Assembly: GCF_038595005.1 (NCBI RefSeq) | Contig: NZ_CP151997.1 | Coordinates: 1,054,001-1,118,000 of the forward strand | Origin: Chryseomicrobium sp. FSL W7-1435 | GTDB lineage: Bacteria; Bacillota; Bacilli; Bacillales_A; Planococcaceae | Direction: 5' to 3' | DNA: 64,000 nt | Shown here: one piece after another, positions 43,851 to 52,246 of the stretch | Position numbering within the stretch: position 1 is the stretch's first letter | How the letters are laid out: every line of letters starts with the position of its first letter | The notes under the pieces: generated by a model | Database searches by the model: none | Told to the model about the DNA's origin: nothing | What the model saw: only the letters and a program-made list of their open reading frames with translations | Program-made: the position numbers and the translations under genes

Positions 43851-45239
43851 ATGTTATTCAATTCATTTGAATTTATTTTTGTCTTTCTGCCAATCGTCTT
43901 TATTGGCTATTTCTTAGTTAACAAGATCCATCATACGGCAGGGATTGTGCTGTTACTACTCTCCTCTCTATTTTTCTACGCTTGGTGGAATCCAGCCTAT
44001 CTCCTATTACTCATTGTTTCAATCCTAGTGAATTACGGTGTGGGCACTTGGATGATGCGTACTGAGGCTATGAAAAAACAAATTTTGATTTTAGGAATCA
44101 TTTTTAACGTTTTACTATTAGGCTATTTTAAATACACGGACTTTTTTATCGCTAATTTCAATCACGTATTAAATACCAATTTTCAACTATTGCATTTACT
44201 ATTGCCGCTTGCGATCAGCTTTTATACATTTCAACAAATTGCGTATTTGGTCGATCGGTATAAAGGAAAAGTGGAGGATAACAACTTCCTCAACTATGCA
44301 TTATTTATTTCATTTTTCCCGCAGTTAATCGCTGGACCAATTGTTCATCACAAAGAAGTGATGGGGCAATACTTGGATGCAGCGAAGAAAAAGATGCATG
44401 CTGAGAATATCGCCAAAGGCTTATTTATTTTCTCGATTGGATTGTTTAAAAAAGTAGCCATAGCCGATACCTTTGCTGTGTGGGCAAATGAAGGGTATTC
44501 AAATGTTCAGGCCCTCACCACTTCAGAAGCATGGGTGACATCGCTTGCTTATACATTCCAACTCTATTTTGATTTTAGTGGATACAGTGATATGGCCATT
44601 GGTTTGGCACTATTGTTTAATATTGTTCTTCCATTAAACTTTAACTCACCTTACCGGGCAGTCTCTATTCAAGATTTCTGGCGTCGTTGGCATATGACAC
44701 TCTCTCGTTTTTTAACGGATTACTTGTATATTCCTTTAGGAGGAAGTTATAAGTCGATTCCCCGTACATACGTCAATATCTTCATCATCTTTTTTGTCAG
44801 TGGAATATGGCATGGGGCTGGATGGACATTTGTCATTTGGGGAGTATTGCACGGTCTAGCCATGATAGTACATCGATTTTGGCATCAAAAAGGCTTCAAA
44901 CTACCGGCTATTGTTGGTTGGATTATTACCTTCCAATTTGTTAACGCAACGTGGGTTTTCTTCCGAGCACTAACAGTGGATGATGCCTTAATCGTATTAG
45001 GGAAAATGGCAGCGATTCAAGATTTGGTTCAGCCTCTTGAGACGTTTTCAGCAACATCTCTCGAGCTGATTCTTTATTTTGTTGGAGCAGGAATAATTGC
45101 ATTTTTCTTTAAGAATTCTTATGACTGGATGCAGGGACTACGACCGAATCCAATGTATGCCATTGCGGCAGGAGCCATGTTTTTATATGTTGCTCTAAAA
45201 CTTCAACAAGTATCTGAGTTTTTATATTTCAACTTTTAG
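43851..45239 (+). CDS. MBOAT-family O-acyltransferase (AlgI/DltB-like)
   Basis: A 462-residue membrane O-acyltransferase. Motifs include LPLAISFYTFQQIAYLVDRYKG, FFPQLIAGPIVHH, YSDMAIG, FWRRWHMTLSRFL, and the invariant His321 in SGIWHGAGW. GGAGG lies before ATG. With the SGNH-type gene 15 bases downstream it forms the usual two-part system that moves acyl groups (commonly acetyl) across the membrane onto exported glycans or wall polymer. The cargo is not readable; dltA/dltC genes are absent, so D-alanylation is unlikely. Confidence 0.92.
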   Translation: MLFNSFEFIFVFLPIVFIGYFLVNKIHHTAGIVLLLLSSLFFYAWWNPAYLLLLIVSILVNYGVGTWMMRTEAMKKQILILGIIFNVLLLGYFKYTDFFIANFNHVLNTNFQLLHLLLPLAISFYTFQQIAYLVDRYKGKVEDNNFLNYALFISFFPQLIAGPIVHHKEVMGQYLDAAKKKMHAENIAKGLFIFSIGLFKKVAIADTFAVWANEGYSNVQALTTSEAWVTSLAYTFQLYFDFSGYSDMAIGLALLFNIVLPLNFNSPYRAVSIQDFWRRWHMTLSRFLTDYLYIPLGGSYKSIPRTYVNIFIIFFVSGIWHGAGWTFVIWGVLHGLAMIVHRFWHQKGFKLPAIVGWIITFQFVNATWVFFRALTVDDALIVLGKMAAIQDLVQPLETFSATSLELILYFVGAGIIAFFFKNSYDWMQGLRPNPMYAIAAGAMFLYVALKLQQVSEFLYFNF

Positions 45240-45254
45240 AGAAGGAGATAGACT

Positions 45255-46244
45255 ATGACGTATCGTTTTTTTATTGTCATCTTTTTTAGTATGACACTTG
45301 TCCCGTTACTGATCATCGGCTCTTTTTCTTACTGGATTGATCCATTATGGAGTTTTTCTCATAAACACGACTATAACGATGTTCAAGCAGTTATCGATGA
45401 ACGCCAGCAAAAAGTAAATGAACTATACTTTGGCGATAACGATTTTGATACGCTACTAATAGGAAGTAGCCGAACCACCTATGTTCCAGCTAATAAATTT
45501 GAGGGAATGGATGTCTACAACTTTTCTGCCAGTGATTTGTCGTTTCTTGAATATCGCCCTATGATTGAATTTGCTCAGCAGCAAAACAATCAACCATTTG
45601 AACGGATTATTCTTGGAGTAGATTTCTTCAAAAGCAGTGAATTTCAAAGTGAAAAAGCTGTAGATTTAGCACCCTACATCGAAAAAGTTCAAGAACCCTT
45701 TTACCGCTGGAAAAATTTAATTTCTCTTGATGTATTTGATTACGCCAAACGAAATTATGACTGGTCAGCAGAGGGGAGACTTCGCACTTTACGACAATAC
45801 AATCGTGATAATATAGCTGAAGCAAGAGAGTTTGAACAAGCAACGATTGAAAAAGAAACAGCCGCTAAAGTTGAAAAGTTTAGGGCTGAATTCTATGGTG
45901 ATAATTATCGCTATGATTCTCGTGTGAAAGAAGAGTTGGAAGCTATCCAAAGCGCTTACCCCAATGCAGAATTAATTGTGTTTACAACGCCAATTTCAAC
46001 ACCACTTTATGAAACATTAGTAGAAGAAGGAAATCTTCCTGATTATGAACGGTGGTTAGAGGATTTAAAAGGTGGGGCGGATGAGGTGTATCACTTCATG
46101 TATCCAAACAGTGTCACTAACAATTTGGCCAACTATTTTGACGGACACCATTTTTATCCTCATATAGGAGAACAAATAGCTAAAACAATTAGCACAGGTG
46201 AGATAGAAGGAGACTTTGGACAAATTCTATCAAACAAAAACTAA
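45255..46244 (+). CDS. SGNH/AlgX-like partner of the MBOAT enzyme
   Basis: A 329-residue protein with one N-terminal membrane anchor (about 5-28) and an extracellular SGNH-like domain. LIGSSRTTYVPA carries the candidate nucleophile Ser, and the catalytic Asp-x-x-His region is seen as FDGHHFYPHIGEQI near residue 295. Such proteins take the acyl group relayed by the MBOAT and attach it to the polysaccharide. AAGGAG lies before ATG; same operon as the MBOAT gene. Confidence 0.8.
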   Translation: MTYRFFIVIFFSMTLVPLLIIGSFSYWIDPLWSFSHKHDYNDVQAVIDERQQKVNELYFGDNDFDTLLIGSSRTTYVPANKFEGMDVYNFSASDLSFLEYRPMIEFAQQQNNQPFERIILGVDFFKSSEFQSEKAVDLAPYIEKVQEPFYRWKNLISLDVFDYAKRNYDWSAEGRLRTLRQYNRDNIAEAREFEQATIEKETAAKVEKFRAEFYGDNYRYDSRVKEELEAIQSAYPNAELIVFTTPISTPLYETLVEEGNLPDYERWLEDLKGGADEVYHFMYPNSVTNNLANYFDGHHFYPHIGEQIAKTISTGEIEGDFGQILSNKN

Positions 46245-46270
46245 AAACTAAATGAACTTGAGACAAAAAT

Positions 46271-46318
46271 AAAATCGGTAGATTCTCTAGGTCGCACTCC
46301 AGAGAATCTACCGATTTT
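46271..46318. terminator. Bidirectional terminator, 18-bp stem
   Basis: AAAATCGGTAGATTCTCT pairs perfectly with AGAGAATCTACCGATTTT. It stands between the SGNH gene and the tandem repeat array and shares the GTAGATTCTCT arm with terminators at 188, 19578 and 58833. Confidence 0.88.
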
Positions 46319-46370
46319 TGTCTTCATTGAGTTACGTTTCGTGGGGGTGTCGTATTTACAACTCAATGGA

Positions 46371-46869
46371 ATCAAGTTGCGAACGTCAGAAAGACGCTCC
46401 AAAATCAGTCGCACCAACCGAGGCCAAGATCGCCTCACTTGGCACGCCTGATTTCCTCGGACTTTCTTGAGTGACGTTCTCCACATCTAAGAATAATCAA
46501 GTTGCGAACGTCAGAAAGACGCTCCAAAATCAGTCGCACCAACCGAGGCCAAGAGCGCCTCACTTGGCACGCCTGATTTCCTCGGACTTTCTTGAGTGAC
46601 GTTCTCCACATCTAAGAATAATCAAGTTGCGAACGTCAGAAAGACGCTCCAAAATCAGTCGCACCAACCGAGGCCAAGATCGCCTCACTTGGCACGCCTG
46701 ATTTCCTCGGACTTTCTTGAGTGACGTTCTCCACATCTAAGAATAATCAAGTTGCGAACGTCAGAAAGACGCTCCAAAATCAGTCGCACCAACCGAGGCC
46801 AAGATCGCCTCACTTGGCACGCCTGATTTCCTCGGACTTTCTTGAGTGACGTTCTCCACATCTAAGAAT
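46371..46869 (+). repeat. Four 125-bp tandem copies of the inner repeat module
   Basis: The anchor GAACGTCAGAAAGACGCTCC starts at 46381, 46506, 46631 and 46756, an exact 125-base period. Copies are nearly identical (the only change I see is CAAGAGCGCC for CAAGATCGCC in copy 2, apart from the first edge). The left outer end is present in decayed form at about 46326-46370; the right outer end is missing. The array stops three bases before the stop codon of the LCP gene. Confidence 0.92.
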
Positions 46870-46871
46870 GA

Positions 46872-47927
46872 CTATTCGCTTTCAGTTGAATCGTCTGGAG
46901 TAGTTAAGGAAGAATCGGTTTCTTCTTGTTCAATAGGTCGAGTATACGTGTAACCAGGAAGTTCTAAATGGCTCTTCAAACTCTCTCTAGTTACCTCTAA
47001 CTCGTCTTGATCTAGCTGCCAGTAGTAAACGCCTGTAGAAGTATCATCAAACCCTGCCAGAGAAATCGTTTCGATTTCAGGTACACCAGAGTTTAGATAT
47101 TTTAAGAATGACATCATATTATCGAACGTTAAATCTGTTCGGATGTTGTCACCTAGTGCTTCGATGACATCACCGTATTTTCCGAATGATTGTACAGAAG
47201 AAGCACGGCTTATTAGCGCCTCTAAAATCATCTGTTGGCGTTTGCCTCGTTCAATATCATTGTCTACCATACGAGTTCGAGCAAGCGCCAATGCTTCTCG
47301 ACCATCTAATAATTGACGGCCTTCTGTTAATTGAATAGTATATTCATCATTTTCATCAAGTTCTAACCGGTCGTAGGGAACATCCACAACAACCCCGTCG
47401 AACGCGTCGACTACTTCAATAAATGCCTCAAAGTTTAATCGAACATAGTAATCAATCGGTATTTCTAATAACTCTTCAACAGTTTCAATTGCTGCAAAGG
47501 TGCCTCCATAAGCATGAGCATGTGTGATTTTATCCTCATAGCCTACTTCTGGAATATAAGTGTACGTATCACGAGGAATACTTACAATTTTAATTGACTT
47601 GTCTTCATTATTTAAAGTTGCGACCATCAATGAATCTGAGCGACTATTTGAATCGCCAAAGTCTCGTTTTTCACTATCGTCAATACCGACAAGAAGAATC
47701 GACACATTGTCTTCTAATGGTTCTACATCTTCTTCTCGTAAATCAGAACCGGATTCTCGTTCTTCTATTGCTTCAAAACTATTATTAGCTGCAACTTCTG
47801 CTTTTTTTGCTAAATAAACGGCGTAGGTGGCTGACAAGATTACTAATGATCCGAGAATGATTAAAATGCTATATAGTATCTTTCGTTTGCGTGATTTTTT
47901 CATGGTTCGCAGTTCTGAACGCTGCAT
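46872..47927 (-). CDS. LytR-CpsA-Psr (LCP) family wall-polymer ligase
   Basis: A 351-residue membrane-anchored enzyme. One N-terminal helix (about 18-42) is followed by the LCP domain with NVSILLVGIDDSE, SRSDSLMVATL, SIPRDTYTYIP and RTRMVDNDIERGKRQQ, the Asp and Arg residues that hold the pyrophosphate of polyprenyl-linked glycans. LCP enzymes attach teichoic acids or capsules to peptidoglycan. Start 47927 gives AAGAGG eight bases upstream; an ATG two codons earlier lies too close to it. The C-terminus is Ser/Thr/Glu-rich. Tandem repeats begin three bases past its stop. Confidence 0.92.
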   Translation of the reverse strand: MQRSELRTMKKSRKRKILYSILIILGSLVILSATYAVYLAKKAEVAANNSFEAIEERESGSDLREEDVEPLEDNVSILLVGIDDSEKRDFGDSNSRSDSLMVATLNNEDKSIKIVSIPRDTYTYIPEVGYEDKITHAHAYGGTFAAIETVEELLEIPIDYYVRLNFEAFIEVVDAFDGVVVDVPYDRLELDENDEYTIQLTEGRQLLDGREALALARTRMVDNDIERGKRQQMILEALISRASSVQSFGKYGDVIEALGDNIRTDLTFDNMMSFLKYLNSGVPEIETISLAGFDDTSTGVYYWQLDQDELEVTRESLKSHLELPGYTYTRPIEQEETDSSLTTPDDSTESE

Positions 47928-48113
47928 GGACATAACCTCTTCGCCACTATAAATTTTTGTCGAATACAATCATCAATTATACTATGCATTTGAAGTGATG
48001 AACAGAGATTCTTACTATATTGGTCGTTTATTTGCATTATTTTTTGAAAATTGGAACATTTACCAAATCAATCGGTATAATGAAAGTAGATTATATATGA
48101 AGGAGAAAACTAC

Positions 48114-50012
48114 ATGAAACAAATGAAAATTGGGATTGTGTTTGTTCTTATTTTGACGCTGCTATTACCTTTTAGCGAAGCACAAGCAGCTGCCCCTACC
48201 GCCCATCAAAAAGAATGGGATTATTTAGTCGCTCAAAAAGTCCTTTTACCAGAAGAGCTTTCTCGTGACTGGAAGAAATCCATCACACGTATGGATGCGG
48301 TCGTCTATCTGGCAAGAGCCTTGAAGCTAGAAAAACCGGTTATCCAACAGTCAGAAACGCAACAGTCTACTGAAGTGGATTTGTCTGAAGAAGATGTACA
48401 AGAGGATGACTCCAAAGTCATAACAGAAGTAGAATCGGAAGTGGAAACTGACATTGAAACAGAAGTAGAGACTGAAATCAAGACTGAGATCGAGACTGAA
48501 GTTGAAACAGAAACAGTGATTGAAATAGAGACTGAAGTAGAGACTGAAGTTGAAATTACAGAGGAGACTGAAACGTCAGAAATAGAAGTTGAATCTGAAG
48601 TCGATGTGGAAGAAACTCAAATCGACTCTGCAGAGCAGCAAGTAGATTCTGAAACTACAAATGACACTGATCAGCCTGAGAAACTTGAATTGGCAGCTGC
48701 TCCTTTATTTAGTGACGTACCTAGTGATCACAAAAATTACTGGATGATTGCTGAGTTTCATAAACGGGGAATCATCAGTGGCTACCCAGATGGAACGTTT
48801 CGTCCGAACAATTCATTAAATCGAGCAGACATGGCACGAGTTATCGCTTTAACATTTCAATTAACGGGAACGACAAGTGCAGTATTTACAGATGTATCTA
48901 CAAAAGCTTATTTTTATGAGGCTGTACAAAATCTAGTAGCTAATAAAATAACAGTGGGCTACCCAGACCGCACCTATCGACCGTTCGTTGCCACAACGCA
49001 TGAACACGTATTGTTGTTTATTGCACGGACGATGAATTCTGCATTTCGAGTAGAAGTACAACCTTTACCACCACCTAAGCCGCAAGTGTGTGAAAAGAAG
49101 ATGTCCATCCCACACCGGAAAATTGGCGTGCAGGCAGCAAACTTCTGGAAGCAGCCCAATAAGACGCGACCAATTGATGCTCCCGCTTCGACAAATCCAA
49201 CAGATTTACGCCGTTGGTCGGCTTCACTTAGCGAAAACCAAAGTTGGTGGCTCGTCCAACAAACAGATACACAAGCGCTTTATGGGGATACGATTACAGT
49301 TTCCCAAGTATCAGGAGATTGGTATAAAGTCGCTACAAAGGATCAATGGGTACCTTATAATGCAGCAGGATATCCAGGTTGGGTTCCCGCTTCTCAAATT
49401 GTAAAATCTTATTATGATTACAGCGATTGTCGGATAGCTATTGTTCATGCAAAGACATCGTGGTTAAAAGATGCTAGCACGAATAAAAATTCAGTAGAAG
49501 TCAGTTATTCAACTATACTCCCTGTAGTAGGCGAAGAGACGAACTCTTGGATCGTAGCTGCTCCCAACGATAAAAAGATGAAAGTGGCCAAGGCGGATGT
49601 CAAAGTGCATAAGAACTATGCATCTGTTCCCAAGCCGACAGCGACGACTGTGATCAATGAGGCGAAGCGGTTCTTAGGATTACGTTATATTTGGTCAGGA
49701 ACATCTGCTTACGGTTTTGACTGTTCAGGTATTCTTTATGCAATTATGCGTACTCATGGCGTGCTTATTCCTCGAGATTCATTCTATCAAGCAACAAAAG
49801 GGACATGGATTTCAAAATCTAACATGCGAGCAGGAGATTTTGTGTTTTATGCTGGGAATTCTGGTAAAGGAAAAGTGTATCACGTGGGCCTATATTTAGG
49901 TGATGGCATGATGTTACATGCACCTAATGCTAGTAGCTCGGTGAGAATTGAACGCTATGATAACGGAGCCTATAGCTGGAATTATCACTCAGCTAGACGC
50001 TACATTCAGTAA
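48114..50012 (+). CDS. SLH-anchored NlpC/P60 peptidoglycan hydrolase with acidic repeat insert
   Basis: A 632-residue secreted protein. Signal peptide to about AQA-AAP (26). A degenerate first SLH-like stretch (about 30-75) is followed by a Glu/Thr/Val-rich segment of about 115 residues (85-195, repeats of the type EVETEIETE), then two clear SLH domains (about 198-305; SGYPDGTFRPNNSLNRADMAR, VGYPDRTYRP), one or two SH3-like regions, and C-terminal NlpC/P60 (about 515-632) with Cys537 (YGFDCSGI), His590 (YHVGLYLG) and HAPN. It probably cleaves D-gamma-glutamyl-mDAP/Lys bonds at the surface. AGGAG precedes ATG. A TATAAT box at 48076-48081 is a likely -10. Confidence 0.92.
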   Translation: MKQMKIGIVFVLILTLLLPFSEAQAAAPTAHQKEWDYLVAQKVLLPEELSRDWKKSITRMDAVVYLARALKLEKPVIQQSETQQSTEVDLSEEDVQEDDSKVITEVESEVETDIETEVETEIKTEIETEVETETVIEIETEVETEVEITEETETSEIEVESEVDVEETQIDSAEQQVDSETTNDTDQPEKLELAAAPLFSDVPSDHKNYWMIAEFHKRGIISGYPDGTFRPNNSLNRADMARVIALTFQLTGTTSAVFTDVSTKAYFYEAVQNLVANKITVGYPDRTYRPFVATTHEHVLLFIARTMNSAFRVEVQPLPPPKPQVCEKKMSIPHRKIGVQAANFWKQPNKTRPIDAPASTNPTDLRRWSASLSENQSWWLVQQTDTQALYGDTITVSQVSGDWYKVATKDQWVPYNAAGYPGWVPASQIVKSYYDYSDCRIAIVHAKTSWLKDASTNKNSVEVSYSTILPVVGEETNSWIVAAPNDKKMKVAKADVKVHKNYASVPKPTATTVINEAKRFLGLRYIWSGTSAYGFDCSGILYAIMRTHGVLIPRDSFYQATKGTWISKSNMRAGDFVFYAGNSGKGKVYHVGLYLGDGMMLHAPNASSSVRIERYDNGAYSWNYHSARRYIQ

Positions 50013-50052
50013 AAGAAGCTCTCACTCAAGTTACGAGTGGGAGCTTCTTTTT
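50013..50052. terminator. Bidirectional terminator overlapping the 3' coding end of the EAL gene
   Basis: AAAAGAAGCTCTCACTC pairs with GAGTGGGAGCTTCTTTT (one G-U/mismatch) around a six-base loop, with T runs on both strands. The minus-strand gene ends at 50031 inside the loop, so its last seven codons lie in one arm. Confidence 0.85.
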
Positions 50053-52109
50053 TCAAACCATTGCTCAATTTCAGATGTAGGTAAGGGACGTGCATAATAG
50101 TATCCTTGAATGGTTTTACAACCTATAGCTTGTAAAAGCTCCAATTGCTGTTGAGTTTCCACACCTTCTACAACGACGCGCAGCTCTAATAGATTGGCTA
50201 AATCAACGATTGTCTTCACAATGCCAAGACTCTTTTTATTGGTCTCGATATCTAGAATAAATTGGCGATCAATTTTAATTTCATCAATTGAGAAGTGTTG
50301 TAAGTAGATGAAGGCAGAGAAACCTGTCCCAAAATCGTCAATACTTATAAGGAACCCCAGTTCATGCAATTCAGCGATACGCGTTTGAGCAGCTAAATAA
50401 TCGCCCATTGCCACATTCTCGGTGATCTCTATTACAAACTGATGGGGTTGCACATCATATGTCTCCAAACATGATTTTAAATAAGGAAGAAGCTTTTCAT
50501 GTAAAAAATGTCTTGGAGAAATATTGATTGATATTGTGCAAGTAGAAAAACCTTGTGATTGCCATTTCTCTAATTGTTGAAAAGCTTGCTCGATAACCCA
50601 CTCCCCAATTGGCAAAATAAGTCCCGTAGATTCTGCATGATGGATAAAATCAAATGGTGGAATAATCCCTTTGTCAGGGTGATGCCAACGAATGAGTGCT
50701 TCAAAACCCTCTACAATCCCTGTTCTAGAATTGACTTGAGGTTGATAGTACAAACTGAACTCATTCATATCTAACCCTTTACGAAGGTTAAACTCTGTAT
50801 GTAAAATATCTGCACTTTGCTCTTTCATAAATGGATTGAAGATGGAAGCGATACTCTGTGATCCGAGTTTTTTACCATGACTCAAAGCAATTTGGGCACT
50901 TTGTAAACAGTGTTTGACGTTGTCCCCATGAATAGGATAATCTGCTCTGCCGTAGCTATAAGTGACATATACTTCTTGACCTTTGCTATGGAAAGGTTTT
51001 TTAATTTCCATAAATTTCTCTTCAAAGTGCAAGCGCTCTTGAGGTTGTAGGTACAATACAAAATGATCCATAGCAAGACGGGCGACAACATTGGGCTCTT
51101 TAAAATTCATTTTTAGACGATGTGCTATTTCTTGTAAGACTTCATCGCCACCGTCGAATCCTAGTACTTCTTGAATTGTGGCAAACTGATCGATTACTAA
51201 ATAAATAAACGTTCCACTAGCTTGTTCGGCTAGGTGAGTAGAAACTGTATCCTCAAAAGCATTCTGATTGGGTAGCCCTGTTAATTGATCGACATAGGCA
51301 AGTTCTTCGATTCGTGCTTCAGCTTCGATACGATAAATGCGTTCATATAAGAAAGCCACCATATCAGCGAGGGTGCCAACTAATGTTTGATCTAGCTCAG
51401 TCCAGACGCGTTTTGAGAGAGACTCGCAACAAAGTACGCCCCCAATTCCAGAGCTCAGCATAATGGGAGCATCTAACATGGAACGTATGCCCCCCATGGA
51501 CTCAAAGTACTCTGGATACATCTCAGCCACACGTGGGTCTGTTTTTACATCATGAATAGCTAGGGACCGCGCACTCTGCACAGCTTCAAAATAAGTAGGA
51601 TAGTGAAGTTCGTCAACGGTCTGTCCGAAGTTATGGGTAGGAATACGCGCGTCATAAATAGTTTGCGCCTCTAGGACCGTCTGCGAAGGATTGAATAGCC
51701 AGATGCCGACGCGTTCAACTTGAATAAGTTGCGCGATAGTCTCACAAGCGTTCTCAATCGTTTCTTTCAATGACTCTTTTGTAATTGATCTAGATTTAGC
51801 CAGCTCAAATAATTTCATTTGTTGCTCGCGCATCGTTGCCTCAATCTCAAAGAGAGAACGAAGGGCTTTTTCTTCATGAGCAGTAAAGAGGGCAAAGTGA
51901 TTTCCGCTAGGGGTGGAACCCATTGTAATTTCATACAATGCGTCGTTGATTGCTAATTGAAAGGGCTTGAAGTCTAAATCATTACTTTTTGACCATAATA
52001 TATCTTGCTCATGAGTAGTTAGTTGTGAAAAGATAGATGTTTGATCAAGGAGAGGATGCAATTGATAGGTGATTCGATCAATATGCAAAACTGCAACCGT
52101 TTGTCCCAT
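50031..52109 (-). CDS. GAF-GGDEF-EAL protein with degenerate GGDEF; probable c-di-GMP phosphodiesterase
   Basis: A 692-residue soluble signalling protein: GAF domain (about 108-260), GGDEF-like domain (about 266-425) and EAL domain (about 432-685). The GGDEF active loop reads RLAMDHFVLYL (346-350 AMDHF), so cyclase activity is not expected. EAL residues look complete: GFEALIRWHHPD, ISINISPRHF, EITENVAMGD, ISIDDFGTGFS, EIKIDRQF, VVEGVETQQQ, IQGYYYARPL. It should hydrolyse c-di-GMP under control of the GAF ligand. Monocistronic; TGGGACAA start region follows a G-rich site. Confidence 0.9.
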   Translation of the reverse strand: MGQTVAVLHIDRITYQLHPLLDQTSIFSQLTTHEQDILWSKSNDLDFKPFQLAINDALYEITMGSTPSGNHFALFTAHEEKALRSLFEIEATMREQQMKLFELAKSRSITKESLKETIENACETIAQLIQVERVGIWLFNPSQTVLEAQTIYDARIPTHNFGQTVDELHYPTYFEAVQSARSLAIHDVKTDPRVAEMYPEYFESMGGIRSMLDAPIMLSSGIGGVLCCESLSKRVWTELDQTLVGTLADMVAFLYERIYRIEAEARIEELAYVDQLTGLPNQNAFEDTVSTHLAEQASGTFIYLVIDQFATIQEVLGFDGGDEVLQEIAHRLKMNFKEPNVVARLAMDHFVLYLQPQERLHFEEKFMEIKKPFHSKGQEVYVTYSYGRADYPIHGDNVKHCLQSAQIALSHGKKLGSQSIASIFNPFMKEQSADILHTEFNLRKGLDMNEFSLYYQPQVNSRTGIVEGFEALIRWHHPDKGIIPPFDFIHHAESTGLILPIGEWVIEQAFQQLEKWQSQGFSTCTISINISPRHFLHEKLLPYLKSCLETYDVQPHQFVIEITENVAMGDYLAAQTRIAELHELGFLISIDDFGTGFSAFIYLQHFSIDEIKIDRQFILDIETNKKSLGIVKTIVDLANLLELRVVVEGVETQQQLELLQAIGCKTIQGYYYARPLPTSEIEQWFEKRSSHS

Positions 52110-52195
52110 TTGTTCCCCCCCTTATTGTGCAAGTAATATCATAAAGATACCATATTTCCGAAGAAATGACAGTGTCAACTTTTAAGTAAACCAAT

Positions 52196-52226
52196 TAAAA
52201 AAGGTCAACCTGAGTAGGCTGACCTT
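52196..52226 (-). terminator. Terminator of the tct operon
   Basis: Read on the minus strand, AAGGTCAGCC pairs with GGTTGACCTT and is followed by TTTTAATTGG. Confidence 0.8.
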
Positions 52227-52246
52227 AATGTGCTATAAAATTATTT

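Noticed and set aside
43851-45239. DltB of a D-alanylation operon
   Set aside because: No dltA or dltC nearby, and the downstream partner is an SGNH-type protein with a GSSRT motif, so general O-acylation fits better.
46371-46869. CRISPR array
   Set aside because: The period is 125 bases with nearly identical whole units; there are no short repeats with unique spacers and no cas genes.
52020-52109. Active diguanylate cyclase assignment for the GGDEF-EAL gene
   Set aside because: A GGDE string near residue 320 is in the conserved helix region (FDGGDEVLQEIA), not the active loop; the true loop reads AMDHF.
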